Positions 1 through 7,830 of a DNA stretch of 64,000 nt are shown here, piece after piece. The position numbers and the translations under genes are program-made. The stretch comes from CBDCME01 sp965218865 (GTDB taxonomy: Bacteria; Pseudomonadota; Alphaproteobacteria; JAAXGF01). Within the stretch, counting starts at the first letter, position 1, and each line of letters starts with the position of its first letter. The notes below the pieces were generated by a model. That model was not told the origin of the DNA. It did no database searches and saw only the letters and a list, made by a program, of their open reading frames with translations. The stretch spans positions 1 to 64,000 of the forward strand of contig CBDCME010000027.1 of NCBI GenBank assembly GCA_965218865.1, written 5' to 3'.

Positions 1-574
1 GGCGCCAGGCCATGAGTTTGGCGATCAGGATCGAATCGGCGGGCCGCCAGAATTCCGGGGCCGGCGCGCCAAGCACAAGAAACTCGGGCGGGAGGGCACC
101 GCGGCGCTGGGCGAGAAAGACGTTGATTCCCTCGGCGTAGGCCTTCAGGGCGGTTCGGGTCGAGGAATCGAGGGCCTGAAGGGATTTTTCGGCGGCTCGG
201 GCGCGGCCGAGAGTACGGAAGAAGCGATCGTAGCCGAGGGCGCCCTCGCCGACGATCTCGGACAAACGCCCGCTTCCGAGCCGGCGCTGGGCCTCCAGTT
301 GCCAAAGCCGGTCCTGAGCGTGCGCGAAACCCAGTCCGAAATAGGCGTCCGGCTCCGAATTCGCCTGGACGTGGGGAACGCCATGACTGTCGCGGCTGAT
401 AGTTACCGGCGATTCGATGCCCCTTACCTCGATCGTGCCGTCGGTTTGGGGCAGGGAGGTGCGCAGCCAGAGGTACGCGCTCCCGGGCACGGCGACGAGC
501 AACAGCGCGATCAACCCTGCCGTCAGGGCGAGGATTTTACGCCAGCGTTTCCCCTTCACGGGCACCTCACCCAT
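1..574 (-). CDS. Penicillin acylase family protein, N-terminal part (cut by window start)
   Basis: The visible part is about 191 residues from an ATG at 574 and runs off the window edge. It opens with a basic stretch (KGKRWRK) and one hydrophobic segment at about residues 14-36, so the protein is probably exported or membrane-anchored. The segment HGVPHVQANSEPDAYFGLG followed by FAHAQDRLWQLE is the typical start of the alpha chain of penicillin-acylase-type Ntn hydrolases. The autocatalytic serine that begins the beta chain lies outside the window, so activity cannot be judged. It starts 19 bp after the CoA-transferase gene on the same strand, probably in one transcript. Family assignment is firm; the substrate (beta-lactam, acyl-homoserine lactone or other amide) is unknown. 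Confidence 0.85.
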   Translation of the reverse strand, partial: MGEVPVKGKRWRKILALTAGLIALLLVAVPGSAYLWLRTSLPQTDGTIEVRGIESPVTISRDSHGVPHVQANSEPDAYFGLGFAHAQDRLWQLEAQRRLGSGRLSEIVGEGALGYDRFFRTLGRARAAEKSLQALDSSTRTALKAYAEGINVFLAQRRGALPPEFLVLGAPAPEFWRPADSILIAKLMAWR

Positions 575-593
575 TTTGTCCGACAACACCGGC

Positions 594-1766
594 TCAGGCG
601 GGGTTTCGGGATGGGGGCTTGGGCAAGCCGGCGATGATGTTATGGCGGTGCTCGTCGAGTGCGGGTGCCCGCGAACGTAGAGTGGGGTCGGGGTGATGGG
701 CGAACTTGATCGGATTTCCGGCAACCTGAAATCGACCGGCCTCCGGATCATCGATCGTGGCGATCATGTTGCGCGCCCGTATCTGGGGATTGTTGATGGC
801 TTCGGCGACATTGTTGACCGGCGCGCAGGGAACGCCGGCCGCTTCCAGGACCGCGAGCCAATGGCAGGTGCCGTGGGTGGTTAACGTGGATTCGATGGCG
901 TGTTTAAGTGATTCGACGTTTTCGCTGCGGCCGGCGTTGGAGGCAAATCGCGGCTCCTCCGCGATATCGCGACGGTCGATGGCCGTGCACAGGGTGTCAA
1001 ACAGGGCATCGTTACCGGCGGCGATGATGATATGACCGTCGGCGCTGGCGTAACACTCGAAAGGGGCGATCGAAGGATGCCGCGCGCCCGCCGGTCCCGG
1101 GACCTCGCCGGTGGCGACATAGCGCGCGATCGCGTTTTCGAGGATGGCGATCTGGCAATCCAACATGGCGACGTCGATCCGTGCGCCTTCGCCGCCATGG
1201 CCGCGCTCGTACAGCGCGGCACATATACCGATGGTCGTGAACAACCCCGCGGTGATGTCACCGAGGGAGGTGCCGACGCGGGTCGGGGGGCCGCCCACAT
1301 GGCCCGTCAGGCTCATCAGGCCACCGAGACCTTGCACCGTGATGTCGTAGGCGGGGCGTTCGGCGTCGGGTCCGGTCTGGCCGAAGCCCGACGTCGCCGC
1401 GCAAATAAGCCGCGGGTAGCGCGCGTGCAATTCTGGCCACCCATAACCGAGGCGCGCCATAGCGCCAGGCCTGAAATTCTCAACCAGAACGTCGGCGCCA
1501 GCGAGGAGCTGTTCGAATATTCGCCGATCTCGGGGAAGCTTCAAATCCAGAGCGATGCTTTCCTTAGCCCGATTGAGGGACATGAAATAGGCCGACTTGC
1601 CATTGACGAAGGGGCCGAACCCGCGAGCATCGTCTCCCTTTACCGGTGTTTCGACCTTGATAACGCGGGCCCCCAGATCGACCAGAAGCATGGTGCAGAA
1701 AGGACCCGCCAATACCCGCGTTAGATCGATCACCGTAATCCCGTTCAAAGGACCTTCGGCCATCAT
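594..1766 (-). CDS. CaiB/BaiF (family III) CoA-transferase
   Basis: The product of about 390 residues transfers CoA between a thioester and a carboxylate. It begins GPLNGITVIDLTRVLAGP and continues with DLGARVIKVE, VLVENFRPG and GQTGP, the standard order of family III motifs. The catalytic aspartate is expected in SLGDITAG, followed by the RIDVAMLDC helix. Start: ATGATG at 1766/1763 is preceded by AAGGGGGAC, a good ribosome-binding site, whereas an ATG at 1805 has none. Full family length. The penicillin-acylase gene follows on the same strand after 19 bp. The acyl substrate cannot be read from sequence; formyl-, succinyl- or glutaryl-type donors are all possible. Confidence 0.9.
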   Translation of the reverse strand: MMAEGPLNGITVIDLTRVLAGPFCTMLLVDLGARVIKVETPVKGDDARGFGPFVNGKSAYFMSLNRAKESIALDLKLPRDRRIFEQLLAGADVLVENFRPGAMARLGYGWPELHARYPRLICAATSGFGQTGPDAERPAYDITVQGLGGLMSLTGHVGGPPTRVGTSLGDITAGLFTTIGICAALYERGHGGEGARIDVAMLDCQIAILENAIARYVATGEVPGPAGARHPSIAPFECYASADGHIIIAAGNDALFDTLCTAIDRRDIAEEPRFASNAGRSENVESLKHAIESTLTTHGTCHWLAVLEAAGVPCAPVNNVAEAINNPQIRARNMIATIDDPEAGRFQVAGNPIKFAHHPDPTLRSRAPALDEHRHNIIAGLPKPPSRNPA

Positions 1767-1876
1767 GTCCCCCTTGCGTGAGAATTCCGTTCGACCTGAT
1801 ACCAAAGGCGGGAATTGGGCGCAATGGGCATGAATCGGAGCCGGAAGAGTCCCTCCGGCCCGGAGGGGCGAGTTGG

Positions 1877-2118
1877 CTAAAGGATGGCCAGCACGTTGTC
1901 CGGCGGCCGGCCGATCGCGGCCATGTTCCCGGCCAGCACGATCGGGCGTTCGATCAGAATGGGATCATGGCGTCGATCAACTCAGCCCGCGAAAGCGACG
2001 GGTCGTTTAGGCCCAATTCGCGATAAACGGCTTCCTTGCGCCGCATCAAAAGACGGGGTTCCAAACCCAACCTTCCGAGAAGTGTGGCAAGGGTCGCGGC
2101 GTCCGGCGGTGATTTAAG
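1877..2118 (-). pseudogene. arsC: arsC, C-terminal fragment (glutaredoxin-type arsenate reductase), split gene
   Basis: Read on the minus strand this encodes SPPDAATLATLLGRLGLEPR, then RRKEAVYRELGLNDPSLS, then after a frame change PILIERPIVLAG and AIGRPPDNVLAIL-stop. This is the distal half of an ArsC-type arsenate reductase. Near 1962 about 7 nt are missing between DAM and PILIERP, which shifts the frame. The matching N-terminal half lies at 4705-4881 on the same strand, so one gene has been pulled apart by 2.6 kb. With both the split and the frameshift, no functional reductase is expected. Confidence 0.85.
2034..2118. repeat. Left copy of ~80 bp direct repeat derived from arsC
   Basis: This 85 bp stretch recurs at 4705-4782 in the same orientation with one substitution and a 7 bp deletion (CGTCCGG missing on the right). 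It encodes the middle of ArsC. The left copy keeps the ArsC reading frame; the right copy does not. Direct repeats of this length are far too long for an IS630 target duplication (TA), so they probably arose from a larger insertion or a recombination event. Confidence 0.85.
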
Positions 2119-2225
2119 TGGGTTTCAACCGTGGTGCTCGTCAGCCGCGGGAATTGGTCATCTTCTGCCTCACGGCGCGGTCAATTCCCTGCCTCCCACG
2201 ACAAGAGGGCTTATACCAACCGCCC

Positions 2226-2831
2226 TTAGCATTGACTTGTGCGAGCCCACGCTCTGAGGCCGATGGAGATGATCTTCCAAGGTCGGTTGGTCAGGTTGTT
2301 CCAGGCTTGGCAAGAGGCCTCGACGATGGCTTCATAGGAGTCGAAGACACGATTGGAGAGCCAGTTCTGGCGGAGGTATTGCCAGACATTTTCGGCGGGA
2401 TTGAGCTCCGGGGACTTGGGTGGCAAAGGCACGAGGGAGATGTTCTCCGGGATGCCGAGTTTGGCAGTGGTGTGCCATGCGGCTTGGTCGAGCAGCACGA
2501 CGGCATGGGCGTTTGGGGCAACGGCCCGGCTGATTTCCTCGAGATGCAGGTCCATGGCTTCAGTATTGGCGCGCGGCATGACCAGCGCCGCGCCCTCACC
2601 GCGCTCGGGGCAGATGGCGCCGAAGAGATACGCCGAAGAGGTCCGTAGGTCCTTGACCTGGCGCGGGCGCGATCCCTTTGGGGCCCACTGGCGCACCAGG
2701 CTGTTCTTCTGGCCGACGCGCATTTCATCTTGAAACCAAACCTCGATGGGCGTGTCCGGTGGCTGTGCCGCTACGATTTTCGCCAAGTGTTCGGGAAAAC
2801 TTTTTTTTAAATTCCTCCTGTGCCCGCGCAT
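2226..2831 (-). CDS. IS630 transposase, second reading frame (DDE catalytic part)
   Basis: This frame encodes the DDE endonuclease domain: WFQDEMRVG (first Asp), VVLLDQAAWHT (second Asp) and PPKSPELNPAENVWQYLR (Glu). The catalytic triad is complete. It overlaps the end of the helix-turn-helix frame and has no convincing start or ribosome-binding site of its own, so it is expected to be made as a fusion through a frameshift at the A8 run near 2801-2808. The element may therefore still be active. Confidence 0.85.
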   Translation of the reverse strand: MRGHRRNLKKSFPEHLAKIVAAQPPDTPIEVWFQDEMRVGQKNSLVRQWAPKGSRPRQVKDLRTSSAYLFGAICPERGEGAALVMPRANTEAMDLHLEEISRAVAPNAHAVVLLDQAAWHTTAKLGIPENISLVPLPPKSPELNPAENVWQYLRQNWLSNRVFDSYEAIVEASCQAWNNLTNRPWKIISIGLRAWARTSQC

Positions 2832-3300
2832 CCTGGCCGACGTGGCGCGGGCGCGCGGAAATATGCGAGAACCCGAGCGCGGCCAGCAGCTTGCCGACGC
2901 TCCGCTCGTGATAGTCCACGCCGAAGCGCGTTCGGATCAGTTGCTTGAGATCGATGCAGCGCCAGCGCACGACCCCATCCCGTTCGGGATCGGGACCGGC
3001 CTCGATAGCCCGCGAAAGCGCCGCCATTTGCGACGGCGTCAACCGACGCAACGCCCCGTTCGGCTTGCGGTCGATCAGACCGGCCGGACCTCCCGCGTTG
3101 AACCGGTGAACCCAGTCCCGCAACGTCTGCCGATCCATGCCGCCAATACCCGCCGCGCACGCTCGATCCATCCCATCGTAGATGGCCGCCATCGACAAAA
3201 GCCGTCGCGCCTGGTTCCCATCATCGCTCCGTGCCGCAAGAACACGGACTCTTTCAGCATCAAAGTCGTTTCGCAAAGGAATCGTTGGCATTGAACACAC
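2725..3300 (-). CDS. IS630 transposase, first reading frame (DNA-binding part)
   Basis: This 191-residue product contains the helix-turn-helix region of an IS630/Tc1-type transposase: DGMDRACAAGIGGMDRQTLRDW, then RFNAGGPAGLIDR and the linker GVDYHERSVGKLLAALGFS. It ends in the second frame's territory. At the run of eight A residues (plus-strand T run at 2801-2808) the reading would have to move by +1 to continue into the catalytic frame. That fits either programmed frameshifting on a homopolymer or a simple one-base indel; the sequence alone does not decide. Confidence 0.85.
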   Translation of the reverse strand: MCSMPTIPLRNDFDAERVRVLAARSDDGNQARRLLSMAAIYDGMDRACAAGIGGMDRQTLRDWVHRFNAGGPAGLIDRKPNGALRRLTPSQMAALSRAIEAGPDPERDGVVRWRCIDLKQLIRTRFGVDYHERSVGKLLAALGFSHISARPRHVGQDARAQEEFKKKFSRTLGENRSGTATGHAHRGLVSR

Positions 3301-3396
3301 TCCCTTGTTGCCAACAACCTTGAATCACACAAAACCTAGCGTGTAAACCTTTGCGCGAGTCAAACTCTGAGGCGGTTGGTATTAATACATTCATAG

Positions 3397-4020
3397 TTAT
3401 TGTGGTATCTGCAATTCTTTCCGGAGATCCCGTAGTAATTTAGCAACATGGTTTTTAACATCCGCATGTAATCGCCTAATTACCTTAGCATATTCTACCA
3501 ACCCCTGCTGATCCATTAGCGCTTGCGTCCGAAAATGTGCCTCACTTGCAGTCCCTTTACTGTAGGTCCACAGTCTTACACTTGAATCATACTTCTGGAC
3601 GAGATCATTATTTAATCGGAAACTATCGAGCAAGCCTTTCCCTTTGGTGTACGTTGTAACAATAGCACGTCGCAAATCTTCATTCTCAACACGCGGCAAT
3701 AATATTGCATTCATATGATAAATAGTAAAATAATCGCTAATGATAAGATAAAAGAAATCTAAGGGCTTGTCTTCTTCAAGCGCTTCAACTCTTGACCCCA
3801 TTTCATCCTGATATTGTTGCCATACAGTCTTACAATCGTCTAAAATTGCTTGTAGAAAACTACGAATATGTTCTTTTTTGGATGCTTGTGCTTCAATCGC
3901 AAGGTGATGGGCCTCTGAAGCGGCCTTACGGGTCAATGTGCCTGCGATTAGCCCGCCAATAATGGCGGCGATAAGGCTAAAGAATCCCGTCGCTAAAGCC
4001 TCGACAGCCGAAAATTCCAT
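3397..4020 (-). CDS. Hypothetical membrane-anchored protein, low GC
   Basis: I do not recognise this 207-residue protein. One hydrophobic segment (about residues 9-29, ATGFFSLIAAIIGGLIAGTL) is followed by a long, mostly helical, charged region with no evident catalytic motif, ending KLLRDLRKELQIPQ. The layout suggests an N-terminal membrane anchor with a cytoplasmic domain. Its composition is clearly AT-richer than the surrounding genes, which points to transfer. It lies between the IS630 element and a small acidic gene, all within the insert that splits arsC. The ATG at 4020 follows the small gene's stop by 17 bp, so the two are probably co-transcribed. A role in defence or as an element cargo is possible but only by context. 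Confidence 0.65.
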   Translation of the reverse strand: MEFSAVEALATGFFSLIAAIIGGLIAGTLTRKAASEAHHLAIEAQASKKEHIRSFLQAILDDCKTVWQQYQDEMGSRVEALEEDKPLDFFYLIISDYFTIYHMNAILLPRVENEDLRRAIVTTYTKGKGLLDSFRLNNDLVQKYDSSVRLWTYSKGTASEAHFRTQALMDQQGLVEYAKVIRRLHADVKNHVAKLLRDLRKELQIPQ

Positions 4021-4037
4021 TTATGCCCCAGCAAAAA

Positions 4038-4223
4038 TTATTCAGCAGGCTCGAGCGGTTGGATCAGCCGGGGCGTTGATGCTGTCCATTCACTCATGTC
4101 CGGCGCTACATCCGGGTCCTCGGCAATCTGGCGAGCAATATCTTCGTCGGTCATGGCATCGAGCGCGGCTAAATCCGCCTCGGCATCTTTATCGCCAGGT
4201 TTGAGTGTTTTCCTGATAATCAC
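4038..4223 (-). CDS. Small acidic protein, possibly antitoxin-like
   Basis: From a GTG at 4223, preceded by AGGAGAGAGATAC, the product is 61 residues: a basic head (IIRKTLKPGDK) and an acidic remainder with LDAMTDEDIARQIAEDPDVAP. This TDEDI...EDPDAAP pattern resembles the front part of BrnA/DUF4415-type antitoxins, but the C-terminal DNA-binding half of those is absent and no BrnT-like toxin is adjacent, so the resemblance is weak. The strong ribosome-binding site decides the GTG over an upstream ATG at 4274. It is followed by the unknown membrane protein on the same strand. Confidence 0.5.
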   Translation of the reverse strand: MIIRKTLKPGDKDAEADLAALDAMTDEDIARQIAEDPDVAPDMSEWTASTPRLIQPLEPAE

Positions 4224-4704
4224 GTATCTCTCTCCTATTGGCTTTGCGGGCGGAATTGATCCGCCGTTTCCCATCCCTCCAAGTACACACTACAATGCAA
4301 ATTCTGTCATCTATCGGGCCAGCAAAGATGAATCGCGCTTCTCCATAATCTTTACAAGTATCTTACCATTCGACATAAGGACCCGCAAATACGTTGGCAG
4401 CATATGCAAAACTAATCTTTCGTTCTTTCAAGTTGTGATCGCTTTTCTCTTTTTCAAATTCGTACTCCATATCCTATGCGATAGCATATTTAAAATTTCG
4501 CTTCCAGCTTCTAAAAAATGCCTGGCGGAGCCACGATCACCCCCCTTACCCAAGCCGGTACCGGGCGGGGGGGTGTTGGTGGTGACAAAAGGCATTCCTC
4601 GATGCCTGGTGGTGGACTAGAAACCCCTTTTTACAGACATTTCCCAGATAACCCCCATTTTCAGGGAAATCGTACCACCCTGCCACCGCCAAGAGAATTG
4701 AATC
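4224..4704. other. Gene-free AT-rich stretch of the arsC insert
   Basis: About 480 bp with no coding region I can support. The part to 4520 is AT-rich like the two neighbouring orphan genes and probably carries their promoter on the minus strand. The part from about 4540 contains G/C runs (a run of seven G near 4566) and ends at the right-hand arsC direct repeat. Confidence 0.5.
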
Positions 4705-4782
4705 CCTTGCGCCGAATCAAAAGACGGGGTTCCAAACCCAACCTTCCGAGAAGTGTGGCAAGGGTCGCGGCGGTGATTTAAG
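4705..4782. repeat. Right copy of ~80 bp direct repeat derived from arsC
   Basis: Near-identical to 2034-2118 in the same orientation, lacking 7 bp (CGTCCGG) and differing at one base (A for C at about 4715). The deletion destroys the ArsC frame in this copy, so translation from the arsC start ends soon after entering it. Confidence 0.85.
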
Positions 4783-4881
4783 AACTTCGAGGATCTCCGG
4801 CTCGTGGCCGTGTTTCTTCACAATTTCAAGCGTTTGGCGCGATTTGCTACGACGTGGGTTATGATAGATCGTGATCGACAT
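4705..4881 (-). pseudogene. arsC: arsC, N-terminal fragment (arsenate reductase), split gene
   Basis: From an ATG at 4881 this reads MSITIYHNPRRSKSRQTLEI, then KKHGHEPEILEVLKSPP and breaks up in the repeat. ArsC-type reductases carry a catalytic cysteine in HNPxCSKSR; here the position reads R (HNPRRSKSR), so the active-site Cys is already lost. With the C-terminal half 2.6 kb away this is a dead gene. The Cys-to-Arg change could predate the split or be later decay. It stands 26 bp upstream of the pcm stop, on the same strand. Confidence 0.85.
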
Positions 4882-4907
4882 GGTTGATTGTTCCGCCGCC
4901 GGCGCCT

Positions 4908-5582
4908 TTAGGAATCGTCGCTCCGGGTCAATTCGGAAAATAGCACTGGGAGGATTTCCTTGATGTTGACACGCCCCTTGAGGTTTTTCTCGACGATAAG
5001 CAATTGCTGGGAATCGGCCGTCGCGCCCGCGGGAACGATCATTCTTCCGCCGCGCTTCAGCTGATAGATTAACGGTGGGGGCACCAGATCCGGGGCGGCG
5101 GTGACAATGATCGCGTCATAGGGCGCGTACTCTGGCCAGCCGCTGTAGCCGTCCCCAACTCGGACCGAGATGTTCTCGTAACCCAAATCGCTCAATCGAC
5201 GCTCGGCTTCGTTCCCGAGTTCGTCGAGGATTTCAATGCTGTAGACCTGCTCGACGAGTTCCGCCAGGACCGCGGCCTGGTAGCCGAGACCCGTACCGAC
5301 CTCAAGAACCGCGTGATCAGGCTCGAGATCGAGCAGATCGGTCATCAATGCCACGATGAAGGGCTGGGAAATCGTTTTTCCGAAACCGATCGGAAGGGGT
5401 CGATTGATGTAAGCGAAGGATTTCATCTCGACCGGCACGAATTCGTGGCGGGGCACCTTGGCGACAGCCGCCATGACCCTTTGGTTGAGAGTTTCCTTGC
5501 CGATTTGGGCGCTCGTATGCCGCGTATGTACGGCGATATCATCAAGCATCTGCTCGCGCCAGGCCGTATACAATGCGTCCAT
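4908..5582 (-). CDS. pcm: Protein-L-isoaspartate O-methyltransferase
   Basis: The enzyme methylates L-isoaspartyl residues in damaged proteins using S-adenosylmethionine. Visible signatures are RHEFVPVEMKSFAYINRPLPIGFGKTISQPF (the isoaspartate-binding part, quoted in pieces: RHEFVP, PLPIGFGKTISQP), the SAM-binding VLEVGTGLGYQAAVLA, YSIEI and the C-terminal GGRMIVPAG. From the ATG at 5582 the product is 224 residues, the usual length. An upstream ATG at 5708 would add 42 residues without family resemblance. It lies next to the broken arsC on the same strand; the neighbouring DUF547 gene is divergent. Confidence 0.85.
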   Translation of the reverse strand: MDALYTAWREQMLDDIAVHTRHTSAQIGKETLNQRVMAAVAKVPRHEFVPVEMKSFAYINRPLPIGFGKTISQPFIVALMTDLLDLEPDHAVLEVGTGLGYQAAVLAELVEQVYSIEILDELGNEAERRLSDLGYENISVRVGDGYSGWPEYAPYDAIIVTAAPDLVPPPLIYQLKRGGRMIVPAGATADSQQLLIVEKNLKGRVNIKEILPVLFSELTRSDDS

Positions 5583-5876
5583 TCCGACCGAGCTCCCGCG
5601 CAAGACCAGCCGCGCGATCTCCATCCCCAAGCGCGCGGTGCCACACTCCGCGAGGATAGGGGCCTGGGACCGCCAGTCAACAGGGAAGACGCCCCGTGGC
5701 GCCACCATCGGTGAACAAAACGGAACAGATAACTTCTCCCCCCGCGAGGCGCGGCCGAATGATCAATTCGAGGTGATGGGCTATTCCCGGCCGACGAAAG
5801 CAACCATATTCGAGAGTGATCGATTGTTGCCCGGAGAGGGAAACGGTAACCGAGCTATTTGCGAGGAGATGAGAGG

Positions 5877-6722
5877 ATGACCCCGGATTATCACTATCGG
5901 GCCCGGATGATATTCGTCGGCGCGACGGCGGTGATCCTCGGTGCTGTCCAGGCCAACGCCGCTCCCAAGTCGGATCTCTGGGAGGTCTGGACCCACTACG
6001 ACTCGGCCGCGACCCGAGTCATTGATCACCAGGCTTGGGAGCGCTTTCTCGCGACCCATTTGGTGCCCGGCGCCGACGGCGTCAACCGAGTCGCTTACGG
6101 ACGTGTCGCGGGCGCCGACAAACAGGCGCTTGAGAGTTATATCCAGGGCTTGGCGGCAACCCCCATCGGCGCCTATGGCCGATCGGAGCAACTCGCGTAT
6201 TGGATCAATCTGTACAACGCTCTCACGGTGAAGGTCGTGCTCGACCATTATCCCGTGGACAGCATTCGGGACATCGATATCTCGCCGGGATTTTTCGCCG
6301 ACGGGCCCTGGGACAGGAAATTGGTCGAAATAAAAGGCGAACAAGTCTCCTTGAACGATATCGAGCATCGCATTTTGCGGCCCATTTGGCGCGATCCCCG
6401 CATTCACTACGCCGTCAATTGCGCCTCGTTGGGGTGCCCGAACCTAGCCCGCTCGGCCTATACCGGCGACAACGTCGAATCGCTCCTCACGATTGCCGCG
6501 GGCGATTTCGTCAACCATGAACGTGGAGTCCGCCTGGTCGATCGCCGACTCGTCGTTTCGAGTATCTATTCGTGGTTTCAAGACGATTTCGGCGCCGACG
6601 AGCGGGAGGTGATCGCGCATTTGAGGCGCTATGCCGCTCCCGATTTGGCGCAACGGCTCGCGAAGGTCACGGCCATCGACGACGACTATGATTGGACGCT
6701 GAACGACGCACCCAAGCCTTAG
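5877..6722 (+). CDS. DUF547 domain-containing exported protein
   Basis: Of unknown biochemical function. The 281-residue product starts at the ATG at 5877 behind GGAGATGAGAGG and has a signal-peptide-like N-terminus (ARMIFVGATAVILGAVQANA, cleavage expected after about residue 28), so it is probably periplasmic. The DUF547 core is clear: AYWINLYNALTVKVVLDHYP, then PWDRKLVEIKGEQVSLNDIEH and HYAVNCASLGCPNL. DUF547 proteins often sit near redox or glutaredoxin genes; here the neighbours are pcm (divergent) and a DUF3047 gene (convergent), which do not clarify its role. Confidence 0.85.
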   Translation: MTPDYHYRARMIFVGATAVILGAVQANAAPKSDLWEVWTHYDSAATRVIDHQAWERFLATHLVPGADGVNRVAYGRVAGADKQALESYIQGLAATPIGAYGRSEQLAYWINLYNALTVKVVLDHYPVDSIRDIDISPGFFADGPWDRKLVEIKGEQVSLNDIEHRILRPIWRDPRIHYAVNCASLGCPNLARSAYTGDNVESLLTIAAGDFVNHERGVRLVDRRLVVSSIYSWFQDDFGADEREVIAHLRRYAAPDLAQRLAKVTAIDDDYDWTLNDAPKP

Positions 6723-6754
6723 CGCAGTGGGCGGAATTTAGGCGATCGGCGGTC

Positions 6755-7480
6755 TTATTTTTCCTCTCTGAAGCGGATTTCGCCGATCAACCCGACACTG
6801 CGCGAATTTGTGTCGTCGCTATCGCCGGAAATGACGATATGCGTGGGCGATTCGGCGGGAAAGCCGAAGGCACGCTCGAAATCGGCCGCGAAATCGACCG
6901 TTTCCGACTGCCACTCCCCGGTCTCGGAGTTACCGGTACGAAGAATGATCAACACGCCGTCGGATCCCCGATAAGGGTTATCGATCATATCGCCTCGGTT
7001 GCCCTTGCCGCCCCAAACGTAGGTGATCATTTTTCCGGAAATCGGCTTATTGATCAGGCCCGCGAGGGCGAGGCTCGAGAGCTGAGTTGCCAAACCGATC
7101 TGACCGGGACGAAAGGGGAAGAGCAGGTGGAGCGCGAGCGGACGATCATCCTTTCCCTTGCTCTCGAGATCGGTGGGATCCATGTTTTCATCGACCCGCC
7201 AGCGCCACGAGATGAAGCGGCCTTCGCTCTCGGACTCTATAACGCCTCGGTAAAGGAATCCGGCGCTGCCTGTCGTCGTGACCTTGATGACGCCGTCGCC
7301 CGAACCGACGAACCTGGTCATGTCTCTCGGGCGAAATGAGTAGAACTGCCAGCCCACCTTTCCCAGATCGGAGCTTACCGAAACCAGTTCGGAGTTCTCC
7401 GATTGGGCAAATGAAGGGATGGTGAGCGTTAAAGCGGCACCCACGGCCAGCGCTATGCAACGAACCCAAGAGGCTTTCAA
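6755..7480 (-). CDS. DUF3047 domain-containing exported protein
   Basis: Function unknown. From a TTG at 7480, with GGGAG nine bases upstream, the product is 241 residues with a signal peptide (LKASWVRCIALAVGAALTL, then TIPSFAQ). The body has the DUF3047 pattern: FISWRWRVD, KGKDDRPLALHLLF, YVWGGKGNRGDMIDNPY and HIVISGDSDDTNSRS near the end, where an acidic D-D-T-N cluster might bind a metal. An ATG at 7630 would give an implausible leader. The gene is convergent with the DUF547 gene, 32 bp apart. Confidence 0.8.
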   Translation of the reverse strand: MKASWVRCIALAVGAALTLTIPSFAQSENSELVSVSSDLGKVGWQFYSFRPRDMTRFVGSGDGVIKVTTTGSAGFLYRGVIESESEGRFISWRWRVDENMDPTDLESKGKDDRPLALHLLFPFRPGQIGLATQLSSLALAGLINKPISGKMITYVWGGKGNRGDMIDNPYRGSDGVLIILRTGNSETGEWQSETVDFAADFERAFGFPAESPTHIVISGDSDDTNSRSVGLIGEIRFREEK

Positions 7481-7717
7481 TTTCGCGTGCTCCCAATCCT
7501 CGACCGGTGAAAGTACCAGACGCCTCCCGTTCTTGCACCTGGTTCCGAAATCACGGAAGAGAACGCTGTCGTTCGCGGTGGTCTCGCTTGCCGCCCATGG
7601 CTGTCGTTCGATCGGGCGCAGTGCCGGCACGGCGGGGCATATGGGGGCATCGCCCTTCGAATACGGGCCGATACAAGGCCATCGAAATGGAGTATTTTTT
7701 CCCGAGTAACTTAATTA

Positions 7718-7818
7718 GCGTCTGTCCCTCTCTCCCTCCCGGCCACCCACGGGAGTATGCTGACATAGCTAGCCGGGAGGGGGAGAGGGCCGGTGCCGCG
7801 AGTTTTCGAACAGACTGT
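7718..7818. repeat. Palindromic intergenic repeat, copy A
   Basis: The 350 bp between the DUF3047 and DUF4126 genes has no gene. It holds a hairpin-forming unit: CTCTCCCTCCCGGC (about 7729-7742) pairs with GCCGGGAGGGGGAGAG (about 7772-7787) with a small bulge. The right-hand 38 bp (7781-7818, through TTTTCGAACAGACTGT) are identical to 24590-24627. The stem sequence recurs at 20921-20962. It looks like a small non-autonomous mobile repeat. Confidence 0.7.
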
Positions 7819-7830
7819 TAGGAACCGGAT

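Larger units (their letters stand above)
2213..3383 (-). mobile_element. IS630-family insertion sequence
   Basis: The element carries a two-frame IS630-type transposase on the minus strand. Its ends are inverted copies of TACCAACCGCC (2214-2224) and GGCGGTTGGTA (3371-3381), and it is flanked by TA-rich sequence as expected for a family that duplicates TA. The exact terminal bases are uncertain by a few nucleotides. It lies inside the segment bounded by the arsC direct repeats, next to two low-GC genes. Confidence 0.85.

Noticed and set aside
4038..4223. BrnT/BrnA toxin-antitoxin system
   Set aside because: The small acidic protein lacks the DNA-binding half of BrnA and there is no BrnT-like gene next to it.
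5583..5708. Longer start for pcm
   Set aside because: The extra 42 residues do not resemble the family, and the ATG at 5582 gives the usual length.
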